From: Rikenella microfusus
Lineage (GTDB): Bacteria; Bacteroidota; Bacteroidia; Bacteroidales; Tenuifilaceae
Length of the DNA: 64,000 nt
Assembly: GCA_020722565.1 (NCBI GenBank)
Contig: DYKO01000015.1
Location: 1-64,000, forward strand
Direction: 5' to 3'
Of this stretch, positions 46,915 to 54,205 are shown piece after piece. Position numbers and translations under genes: made by a program. How positions within the stretch are numbered: position 1 is the first letter of the stretch; every line of letters starts with the position of its first letter. A model generated the notes under the pieces. It was not told the DNA's origin. It searched no databases and was given only the letters and a program-made list of their open reading frames with translations.

Positions 46915-47598
46915 ATGAAAAAGTTACAAACCATCGGCATTCTGCTGATAATCATTTGGAGCACCACCAACCTTAATGCCCAGGATAGCAATTGCAAGGT
47001 AATTTTAGCCGAAATTTCGAAAAATTACGAAGGTAAATGCAAGAATGGACTTGCCCATGGCAAGGGCATTGCCTATGGGAACGATAAATATGAGGGTAAG
47101 TTCAAAAATGGACTACCACATGGGTATGGTACTTACACCTGGTCAAATGGGAATATCTACGAAGGGTTCTTTGTAAATGGAAAAATGGAAGGAAAAGGAA
47201 TTTTCAAAGGGAAAATTGATGGAAGAGATACCGTATTTACTGGCATGTGGCACCATGGAGAATTAAAAAATGTCATCCTCCCTCCAAACTACCAGGTTTT
47301 GTTTACCAGAAATGTTACGCGATATACTATAATGAAAAACGGGAACTCAAATCGCATACTATTCGGCTTTATTCAAAACGGAACTACCAATAGCAGCATA
47401 GTAAATCTTCAGATAGTTTGCGATACAGGAAACTCGTTTAGACTGGGAGAAAAGGTTGGTTTTGAGAATGTTATATTCCCAGCTAACTGTAAGGTAACCT
47501 ATACAACCCCAAATGCACTCCGAACTGCATGGTACGATGTAACTTTTGAGTTAGTAATAAACGAAAAAGGGGAATGGTACGTAACCCTTTTCAACTGA
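46915..47598 (+). CDS. Exported MORN-repeat protein
   Basis: 227 residues with a signal peptide ending LNAQD (about 1-22). Residues 40-100 hold three MORN repeats (YEGKCKNGLAHGKGIA, YEGKFKNGLPHGYGTY, YEGFFVNGKMEGKG). The C-terminal 110 residues are a beta-rich domain not recognised. MORN repeats form open beta-hairpin strips, often mediating contacts with lipids or proteins; here the location is periplasmic or extracellular. No operon partner is evident. Confidence 0.82.
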   Translation: MKKLQTIGILLIIIWSTTNLNAQDSNCKVILAEISKNYEGKCKNGLAHGKGIAYGNDKYEGKFKNGLPHGYGTYTWSNGNIYEGFFVNGKMEGKGIFKGKIDGRDTVFTGMWHHGELKNVILPPNYQVLFTRNVTRYTIMKNGNSNRILFGFIQNGTTNSSIVNLQIVCDTGNSFRLGEKVGFENVIFPANCKVTYTTPNALRTAWYDVTFELVINEKGEWYVTLFN

Positions 47599-47658
47599 CA
47601 TTATTAAATGTTTGGAGTTATGCTCTTTACAATTCCATTTTTTTAATAGGTTTGCAAT

Positions 47659-47666
47659 TATTTTTG
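47659..47666 (+). promoter_or_regulatory. -7-like box right before the M16 gene
   Basis: TATTTTTG followed by CATAATG. The box ends only four bases before the ATG, so transcription from it would give a leaderless or nearly leaderless mRNA. No -33 TTG at normal spacing. Confidence 0.3.
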
Positions 47667-47670
47667 CATA

Positions 47671-48891
47671 ATGGATTTTGAACTGATCACTCTTAAAAAC
47701 GGAATTCGGATTGCCCACAAAAGAACCTCCTCTCCGGTTGCATATTGCAGCCTGATGATTAACACGGGTTCACGCGATGAACTTGAACATGAACACGGCC
47801 TCGCCCATTTCATCGAACATGTAATTTTTAAGGGGACAAAAAAACGCAAGGCGTTTCATATTATGAGCCGGCTGGAGGATGTGGGAGGAGAGCTAAACGC
47901 CTACACATCAAAGGAGGAAACGGTTATACATGCCACATTTCTTAAAGAAGATCTCGCCCGGGCCATGGAGCTATTAGCGGATATATTGTTCCATAGTACC
48001 TTCCCCGAGAAAGAGCTAAAGCGGGAAAAAGAGGTAATTATTGATGAAATTAACTCCTACCACGACAGCCCGGCTGAACTTATTTTTGACGACTTTGAGG
48101 AACTGATTTATCCCAATCATCCCTTCGGAAGAAATATTCTTGGATCGAAAAAGAATTTAAAAAAATTCAACCGTCATCATATTCTGGATTTCACATCCAG
48201 AACCTATAACACCGACCAGATAATTTTTTGTTCCCTTGGAAATGTTCCCATGAGCCGAGTTGTAAAGATGGCAGAAAAATACATGGGGAGTGTTACCAAT
48301 TCGCCCAGACAGTATAAACGGCAACCCATTGGAAACTATGTTCCACAATACCTAACCATTAAGAAATCGACCTATCAATCGCACTGTATTATAGGAACCT
48401 CGGCCTACAGTCTTCACAACCACAAACGAATACCCATGCACCTGCTCAATAATATACTGGGAGGGCCAGGGATGAACTCCCGGCTTAACCTGGCGCTTCG
48501 TGAACGACATGGCCTTGCTTATAATGTTGAATCAACCTATACCCCATACAGCGATACCGGAGTGTTTACCATTTACTTTGGAACCGATAAGGCTGATACA
48601 CAAAAAGCCATAGACCTGGTAAAGCATGAGCTTAACCTACTTCGACATAAAAAAATGGGAGTAATGCAGCTATCAAAGGCCAAGCGCCAACTCATTGGGC
48701 AATTGGCAATTGGCGCCGAGAGCGGCGAAAACCTTATGCTATCCACTGCTAAAAGCATTCTGGTTTATGAAAAACCCGATAACCTTCAATCCCTTTTTGA
48801 AATGATTGAAAACATAACCGCATCAGAAATTATGGACGTTGCCAACGAAGTTTTGGACAGCTCTCGGTTATCAACCCTAATTTACAGGTAG
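47671..48891 (+). CDS. M16-family zinc peptidase (pitrilysin/processing peptidase-like)
   Basis: 406 residues. HGLAHFIEHVIFKGT contains the inverted HxxEH zinc motif (His-xx-Glu-His), and the distal glutamate lies in the following KEETVIHA region. The second half (GGPGMNSRLNLALRERHGLAYNVES) matches the C-terminal M16 domain with its RxxY-type substrate residues. There is no signal peptide, so it is probably cytoplasmic. Only one half-size unit is present, as in bacterial processing-peptidase relatives that act as dimers. The O-methyltransferase gene starts one base after the stop. Confidence 0.93.
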   Translation: MDFELITLKNGIRIAHKRTSSPVAYCSLMINTGSRDELEHEHGLAHFIEHVIFKGTKKRKAFHIMSRLEDVGGELNAYTSKEETVIHATFLKEDLARAMELLADILFHSTFPEKELKREKEVIIDEINSYHDSPAELIFDDFEELIYPNHPFGRNILGSKKNLKKFNRHHILDFTSRTYNTDQIIFCSLGNVPMSRVVKMAEKYMGSVTNSPRQYKRQPIGNYVPQYLTIKKSTYQSHCIIGTSAYSLHNHKRIPMHLLNNILGGPGMNSRLNLALRERHGLAYNVESTYTPYSDTGVFTIYFGTDKADTQKAIDLVKHELNLLRHKKMGVMQLSKAKRQLIGQLAIGAESGENLMLSTAKSILVYEKPDNLQSLFEMIENITASEIMDVANEVLDSSRLSTLIYR

Positions 48892-48892
48892 T

Positions 48893-49540
48893 ATGGATTT
48901 TGGCACAATAAACCACGAATTGGAACAATACTTAAACCAGCACACCTCGTCACTGGGTACGGTTTTAGATGAACTAACCCGGCATACCTATCTTACCACT
49001 TACAACCCCCGCATGATTAGCGGACCAATTCAGGGTATGTTTTTACAACTAATTTGTAGAATGATTCGCCCTAAACGAATCCTGGAAATTGGCACCTTTA
49101 CAGGATTTACAACTATTTGTATGGCAAATGCGATAGAAGAAGATTGCACCATCGATACCATTGAAATTAATGATGAACTTCAGGAAACCATCGAAACATT
49201 TCTGGAAAAGGCACAGGTTAGCTACAAAGTTAACCTGATTATTGGCGATGCCCTAACCGAAATTCCCCACCTACCCGATTTGTATGATTTAATTTATATT
49301 GATGGAGAAAAGGAGGAATATCCCGGTTATCTAAAACTTTGCGTGGAAAAACTAAATATTAATGGCTTCCTGATCGCCGATAATGTGCTATGGGGAGGAA
49401 AAGTTTTAAGCTATGAATTTATCGATTCAAAAACAAACGCCATTAGAATCTTCAACAAAATGATACAGGAGGATGAAACACTTGAGAATGTTTTACTTTC
49501 TATCCGAGACGGTATGATGATTGTTAGAAAGAAAAAATGA
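48893..49540 (+). CDS. Class I SAM O-methyltransferase (Methyltransf_3)
   Basis: 215 residues of the catechol O-methyltransferase-like family. RILEIGTFTGFTTICMA is the SAM-binding loop, IDTIEINDEL the acidic strand, YDLIYIDGEKEEY the metal-binding region, and GGFLIADN-like NGFLIADNVLWGGKV the next strand. Such enzymes methylate hydroxyl groups of small aromatics or, in some cases, tRNA wobble uridine derivatives (TrmR-like). The true substrate is not shown by the sequence. It overlaps in operon with the M16 gene (one-base gap). Confidence 0.9.
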   Translation: MDFGTINHELEQYLNQHTSSLGTVLDELTRHTYLTTYNPRMISGPIQGMFLQLICRMIRPKRILEIGTFTGFTTICMANAIEEDCTIDTIEINDELQETIETFLEKAQVSYKVNLIIGDALTEIPHLPDLYDLIYIDGEKEEYPGYLKLCVEKLNINGFLIADNVLWGGKVLSYEFIDSKTNAIRIFNKMIQEDETLENVLLSIRDGMMIVRKKK

Positions 49541-49574
49541 TAAATTCGTTAAACTTTTTGCCTTTTTTCTCGTT

Positions 49575-49590
49575 AAATGTGTAAACATTT
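49575..49590. promoter_or_regulatory. Palindromic site before the B12-binding MerR gene
   Basis: AAATGT-GTAA-ACATTT: perfect 6-base arms about a 4-base centre, 12 bases upstream of the ATG. A TTG at 49558-49560 lies about 21 bases before the TAAACATT inside the palindrome, so the site may cover the gene's own -7 region, as expected for autoregulation. Confidence 0.4.
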
Positions 49591-49602
49591 TTAGTAGAAG
49601 AA

Positions 49603-50493
49603 ATGGCCCCCTACACAATCAAACAAATGGAGCTGCTTTCAGGAATCAGAGCATCTACCATTAGAATGTGGGAAAAAAGGTACAACATTTTTTCGCCACA
49701 ACGAACCGACACCAATATCCGTAGGTACAACGACAATGATGTAAGGTTTATCATCAACCTGTCGCTGCTGCTAAAGCGGGGCTTTAGAATCAGCAAGCTG
49801 GCATCTATGTCGTTGGATGAGCTATCCGATTTAGCCGCTAAATTTGTTACAGACCATAAAATTGGTTACATTAACTTAGAGCCTTTGATTACCGCCACCA
49901 TTCAGTACGATGAGGAGGAGCTCCTTAAGCAGCTTAACGAATGGTCCGAAAAACAAGGTATTGAGTACACATTTGAAAATTTAGTTCTACCCTACCTGCA
50001 GCGGTTGGGCTACCTATGGCAAACAGGGGCAATTTCAACCACTCACGAACACTTTGCAAGCAATGTTATTCGCAATGTGTTAAGCCATTTATATAGAACC
50101 TGCAAACAACCCTCGATAGGAAAAATCACCCCGATTATATTCTTCCTGCCCGAAGGCGAATTCCACGAAATAGGACTGCTTTACTTTGCCTTTGTGGCCA
50201 AAAATAATGGCTACAAAACCATTTACCTCGGTCAATCCACCCCAATTGACGATGTTATAAGGTGCGCCAAGGACTTGAAATGTAAAATGGTATTTACATC
50301 GCTTTCATCGTTTGTTAGCGCCGATATGGACGAAGTTTTCGAACCTCTTAAAGAGGAACTTCCGGATTTGGAAATTATAGCTACCGGTCATGCTTTTGCA
50401 GAAAAAACCGGCCCCCAGTACCTTTCCTATGTCTCGTCAGCTCAGGACCTACTAAAAATTATTGCACGAATCGATCCCACCATTGTGAAATAG
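49603..50493 (+). CDS. CarH/LitR-like MerR regulator with cobalamin-binding domain
   Basis: 296 residues. Residues 1-75 are a MerR HTH (YTIKQMELLSGIRASTIRMW). The middle helical bundle carries the Wx9EH motif (Trp139, Glu149, His150), and the B12-binding Rossmann part the ExHxxG motif (Glu186, His188, Gly191). These are the features of adenosylcobalamin-based light-sensing repressors such as CarH. The residue after Trp139 is Gln; in Thermus CarH this position is a histidine that becomes the upper ligand after light, so the photochemistry may differ. An ECF sigma gene follows after a terminator, an arrangement that in related bacteria stands beside carotenoid genes, absent here. Confidence 0.88.
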   Translation: MAPYTIKQMELLSGIRASTIRMWEKRYNIFSPQRTDTNIRRYNDNDVRFIINLSLLLKRGFRISKLASMSLDELSDLAAKFVTDHKIGYINLEPLITATIQYDEEELLKQLNEWSEKQGIEYTFENLVLPYLQRLGYLWQTGAISTTHEHFASNVIRNVLSHLYRTCKQPSIGKITPIIFFLPEGEFHEIGLLYFAFVAKNNGYKTIYLGQSTPIDDVIRCAKDLKCKMVFTSLSSFVSADMDEVFEPLKEELPDLEIIATGHAFAEKTGPQYLSYVSSAQDLLKIIARIDPTIVK

Positions 50494-50521
50494 TTCCAGT
50501 AAAGTTAAATAGTGTTACCCT

Positions 50522-50543
50522 ACCCGCTTACCGCGGGTTTTTA
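50522..50543 (+). terminator. Terminator after the MerR gene
   Basis: ACCCGC / GCGGGT stem with a TTACC loop and a following run of five T's. Confidence 0.8.
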
Positions 50544-50628
50544 TTATTTATACACATCCGAAAAAGTTCAATAAAATCGAGCCTCACAGAGACGCCGTTA
50601 TTTAGAGTTCATTGGAGTTGTTGATGTA

Positions 50629-50642
50629 TTGATAAATATCAA
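50629..50642. promoter_or_regulatory. Palindrome upstream of the sigma-factor promoter
   Basis: TTGATA-AA-TATCAA, perfect 6-base arms, ending 24 bases before the -7 box and so in the -33 region. It could bind a regulator of the sigma gene, for instance the preceding MerR protein, although its sequence differs from the palindrome at 49575. Confidence 0.35.
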
Positions 50643-50666
50643 CCTATGAGTTGTTTAGTTTTATTC

Positions 50667-50674
50667 TATATTTG
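50667..50674 (+). promoter_or_regulatory. -7 box of the ECF sigma gene
   Basis: TATATTTG followed by CC fits TAnnTTTG perfectly; the ATG is 45 bases downstream. No -33 TTG at the usual distance. Confidence 0.5.
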
Positions 50675-50719
50675 CCTCAATATTTTAATTAGATTTAGTC
50701 TAAATAAAAACCAAATCAT

Positions 50720-51217
50720 ATGTCACAGCAAGAATTCAACCAAGCATTAATAGAACTGGAACCTAATCTAATAAGGTTTGCCTACAGCTTAACTGTAAAT
50801 CATGAAGATGCTCACGATTTGCTTCAAGAAACTTACCTTAAAGCGTTAACCTATAGGGATAAGTTTGAGGACAACACCAACATCAAGGCCTGGACGTTTA
50901 CCATTATGAAGAATACCTTTATCAACAACTACCGTAAAACAGTTAAGCAAAGCACATCAAACGATTCCAGTACTAATCAGTTTTTGCTTAACAGCAAACC
51001 CGACGGCTACGGACCAGATGCCATGTATTCACATAGCGAAATCAGCAAAAAGATTGATGCCCTTGACGAAGATTTCCGTATCCCATTCCAGATGCATACA
51101 GAGGGTTATAAGTACAAAGAAATTGCCGAGAAATTGAACCTTAAAATTGGTACAGTTAAAAGCCGAATCTTTTTCTCCAGACAAAAACTTATGAATACCC
51201 TAAAAGATTACGAGTAG
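50720..51217 (+). CDS. ECF-type RNA polymerase sigma factor
   Basis: 165 residues. Region 2 (about 10-80) has YSLTVNHEDAHDLLQETYLKA and IKAWTFTIMKNTFINNYRK; region 4 (about 110-160) has YKYKEIAEKLNLKIGTVKSRIFFSRQKL. Regions 1 and 3 are missing, as in the ECF group. No adjacent anti-sigma gene is present. Close homologues in Bacteroidota follow a B12-binding MerR gene in pigment clusters, so light-induced expression is a reasonable but unproven idea. A terminator follows. Confidence 0.93.
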   Translation: MSQQEFNQALIELEPNLIRFAYSLTVNHEDAHDLLQETYLKALTYRDKFEDNTNIKAWTFTIMKNTFINNYRKTVKQSTSNDSSTNQFLLNSKPDGYGPDAMYSHSEISKKIDALDEDFRIPFQMHTEGYKYKEIAEKLNLKIGTVKSRIFFSRQKLMNTLKDYE

Positions 51218-51240
51218 AGTCATAATGATTTTTAATTAAT

Positions 51241-51270
51241 AAACGCCACTCTTGTGGCGTTTATTTTTTT
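51241..51270 (+). terminator. Terminator after the sigma gene
   Basis: AAACGCCAC / GTGGCGTTT 9-bp stem with a TCTT loop and a run of T's. Confidence 0.88.
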
Positions 51271-51370
51271 AAAACGCCCCCTCGTCAATTAATTATGTTC
51301 ATGTATCACCTTTTATTTTTCAACTTAATGATTTTTTATTTTTACCTAAAATTTCAAATTCATTTATATT

Positions 51371-51907
51371 ATGAGAAAAATATCTGTAATTCTAATGTTG
51401 AGTGCATTGGCATTCAGTTTTTCATCTTGCGAAAGCGACGAGAGTGAGAATTATGATAACTCCATAACCATTACCGGAAGCATTACCATGGATGGTAAAA
51501 CTTACACAAATTCCACTTTTAATATGGGTACTTCCATGGAAGTTCAAGGCTTTACCTACCTTGTTGATAATCAGAGCGGTCAGTTTTATTATACCCAAAT
51601 CAATCCAAGTGTCGAAATGATTGATGTTGGAAATGGAATTGGCATACATTACTCTTTAGTATTGGAAAAAGCCACTACTGGCACTGGTGGTTTAACCGGA
51701 ATGATCATGTTCCACAAGAATGGTGAATTTATTTATGGTCTTGAGTCAGCGGATGTTCAAGTCAACATCATAAAAATGGATCCAGTTGGTGGTTTTATTG
51801 AGGCAACCTACACGGGGACCTTTCAAAATTTTGATAATAACCCCACCACCTTTACCGTATCAGGCAAAATTAAAGCAAAACGAGTAGAAGAACCCCTAAA
51901 AAAATAA
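51371..51907 (+). CDS. Lipoprotein of unknown function
   Basis: 178 residues; the signal peptide ends SFSSC (Cys20). After an acidic linker (ESDESENYD) the mature part is a predicted beta-rich domain, with a closing GGFIEATYTGTFQNFDNN and VSGKIKAKR pattern like several Bacteroidota lipoproteins of unknown role. It follows the sigma gene by 150 bases with a terminator between, so it is likely a separate unit; regulation by that sigma factor is possible but not shown. Confidence 0.7.
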   Translation: MRKISVILMLSALAFSFSSCESDESENYDNSITITGSITMDGKTYTNSTFNMGTSMEVQGFTYLVDNQSGQFYYTQINPSVEMIDVGNGIGIHYSLVLEKATTGTGGLTGMIMFHKNGEFIYGLESADVQVNIIKMDPVGGFIEATYTGTFQNFDNNPTTFTVSGKIKAKRVEEPLKK

Positions 51908-51909
51908 TC

Positions 51910-51938
51910 AAAAGCCGGGAAACCCCGGCTTTTGTTTT
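51910..51938. terminator. Bidirectional terminator
   Basis: AAAAGCCGGG / CCCGGCTTTT 10-bp stem with an AAAC loop, between the convergent lipoprotein and GH20 genes; T-rich on both sides. Confidence 0.85.
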
Positions 51939-51947
51939 ACTCCACGA

Positions 51948-54200
51948 TCACCTCATCGGCAAAGAGCCAGGTAGGAGAACCTGAAGCCGGGTGCCACGCG
52001 GGCAGGGGCCGGGATTGTGGGCCAAAAACCGAATGTACCGTCCTTTGAACGGGTTATTGAATTTCCCTACAAATCTGTAAATAATCGTGCTTTCATATTT
52101 AGCCCCTTCGGGGCAGTCCAACCGGGCAAATTGCTCAAAGGTTTTATTATCATCAGAAATAAAAGCATCAATCCATAGAGGTAAAAATATCCATGAGGGG
52201 ATATTCTGAAGAAACCCTAAAGATATACCATGTACCAGCTGCTCCGAGCCTAAATCAATAGTTACCATCATGTCCTCGCCCTGCACGGCTTGCCAAATGC
52301 CATCGTTATACTGAATAGTTCCCAATCGTCCATCCACAATAGCATTCGGACCTCCCCCTAAGTACTTTCCTGATGATTTAAAACCCAACTCAATGGGCTT
52401 ATCCAAGTTCTTTGATACAACAAAGATTCGTTCAAGAACCTCACCCACACGAGCTACATTATTAAAGGCTGCTGCCTTTATTGTTTTAGTAGAACTTAGT
52501 TCCAATGGCCTACGGTATAACGTACTATTCAGGGTGGGTTCCACTCCGTTAGTGGTGTACCGAACCTCAAGGTTTCCCTTCCCCCTCTCCAGTTCTACAA
52601 TAATTGAATTTCCTTTATCCCCTATGGCTGATTTGAACTCGATTGCCGATTTCTCAAATCCATAGTTAACCCCCATCGCGCTGAGACGCGAATAGTGAAA
52701 CCACACACGGTTTAAAAATTCAGGGTAGCTACGTTCAATTGGATAAGTCCACAAAACTTCGGAAATGGCAAGCAAACGGCGAAAAACTTTGGAATCAACT
52801 GTTTCCTGAGGTGCTCGTTCGGTCCACATGTTGCATTCACCCCCAATTACCAAGGGTTGAAGTTCTGGCAAAATTCCTTTAGGGATAGGGTTAAAACCAT
52901 ATACCTTTTCGAGACTGGTTACCTCAACAGGGTAATCGAAGTAGCAGTGACTGGTTGGCGAAACAATGACTGGTGCGTTGGCCTGAAGAGCAACAGCTAC
53001 CCTATCGAGTCCTCTCCATGCCTGAATTGTAGCATTATGAGGGCGTCCGCCCTCAAGGATTTCATCCCATCCAATAATAGTTTTACCTTTAGTTTCAAGG
53101 AACTTAGCAATATGGCTAATAAAATATCGTTGTAGTTCCTCGTAGCTATTTAACCCTTCGTTTTTCAATCGCACCGTACACTTCGGGCAATTTTCCCATC
53201 GGAATTTTGGGGCCTCATCGCCGCCAATATGAACATAGGGTGCCGGAAAAAGATCGGCCACCTCGAAAAGTACGTCTTCAAGAAACTGAAATGTTTGCTC
53301 GCTGCCAGCACAGTAAATATCCTTAAAAACGCCCCAATTGGTTTCAACCTGAAGAGTATCGCCGGTGCACGATAACCATGGGTACGATGCAATTGCTGCA
53401 ACCGAGTGTCCGGGCATTTCAATTTCAGGAACAACCATTACATGCCGCTTTGCGGCATAGGCCACCACCTCACGAATATCATCCTGCGTATAGAACCCTC
53501 CATACCGTGTACCATCAGGAAGGGTTCGCCAAGCCCCTACCTCGGTTAACCTTGGATATTTTTTAATTTCGATGCGCCATCCCTGATCCTCGGTTAAATG
53601 CCAGTGCAGCACATTCATTTTATGGTAGGCTAACAAATCGATATAACGCTTTACAAACTCTTTGGTCATGAAGTGCCTACAGCAGTCGAGGTTTAGTCCA
53701 CGCCATGAAAAACGAGGCTTATCAACAATGGTTAAACAAGGAAGAGCAACCGAACCTGCATTAAAATTGTCCTTTTCAAAATTAGCTGGCATTAATTGCC
53801 TTAGCGTTTGAATGGCGTAAAAGAATCCGGCCGACCGGTTGGCTCTAATTGTTATTCGATTGTGTTCAATATCAATTGCATAACCCTCATTGCCCAGACT
53901 ATCGGGACAGCCATTTTTAGTTAGCTCTATTATTCCCTTTGCGCTACTGTTTATTTGCGTTGGTAAAAACCTACAACCAATTCCCTTACTGTTTAATAGA
54001 TCAACAAGAAGTATAGCATTTTGAGTTGATGAGCTATCGGTACTATCTGCAAAAATAAGGGTATTACTGTCAATTTTAAATCGACCATCATGTTTTACCA
54101 TGTTAACCGGTTCAGGAATAAGGACGCTTTTTGGGGATTCGCTGCACGATAAAAGCAATAGGGTTGCGTTGAAAACCAATAGCAATCTTTTCAACTTCAT
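51948..54200 (-). CDS. GH20 beta-N-acetylhexosaminidase, lipoprotein
   Basis: 750 residues, lipoprotein (LLLSC, Cys19). An N-terminal GH20b domain (about 25-155) precedes the TIM barrel (about 160-510) with WRGLNLDCCRHFM, HWHLTEDQGWRIE and the catalytic pair in HIGGDEAP (Asp328-Glu329). A chitobiase-type C-terminal beta domain (about 535-600) and a discoidin-like module (about 620-750) follow. It removes terminal GlcNAc or GalNAc by substrate-assisted catalysis. It is the last gene of the GH2-GH92-GH20 series, five bases after GH92, suggesting it trims chitobiose or antennary GlcNAc of N-glycans. Confidence 0.94.
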   Translation of the reverse strand: MKLKRLLLVFNATLLLLSCSESPKSVLIPEPVNMVKHDGRFKIDSNTLIFADSTDSSSTQNAILLVDLLNSKGIGCRFLPTQINSSAKGIIELTKNGCPDSLGNEGYAIDIEHNRITIRANRSAGFFYAIQTLRQLMPANFEKDNFNAGSVALPCLTIVDKPRFSWRGLNLDCCRHFMTKEFVKRYIDLLAYHKMNVLHWHLTEDQGWRIEIKKYPRLTEVGAWRTLPDGTRYGGFYTQDDIREVVAYAAKRHVMVVPEIEMPGHSVAAIASYPWLSCTGDTLQVETNWGVFKDIYCAGSEQTFQFLEDVLFEVADLFPAPYVHIGGDEAPKFRWENCPKCTVRLKNEGLNSYEELQRYFISHIAKFLETKGKTIIGWDEILEGGRPHNATIQAWRGLDRVAVALQANAPVIVSPTSHCYFDYPVEVTSLEKVYGFNPIPKGILPELQPLVIGGECNMWTERAPQETVDSKVFRRLLAISEVLWTYPIERSYPEFLNRVWFHYSRLSAMGVNYGFEKSAIEFKSAIGDKGNSIIVELERGKGNLEVRYTTNGVEPTLNSTLYRRPLELSSTKTIKAAAFNNVARVGEVLERIFVVSKNLDKPIELGFKSSGKYLGGGPNAIVDGRLGTIQYNDGIWQAVQGEDMMVTIDLGSEQLVHGISLGFLQNIPSWIFLPLWIDAFISDDNKTFEQFARLDCPEGAKYESTIIYRFVGKFNNPFKGRYIRFLAHNPGPCPRGTRLQVLLPGSLPMR

Positions 54201-54205
54201 ATAGG

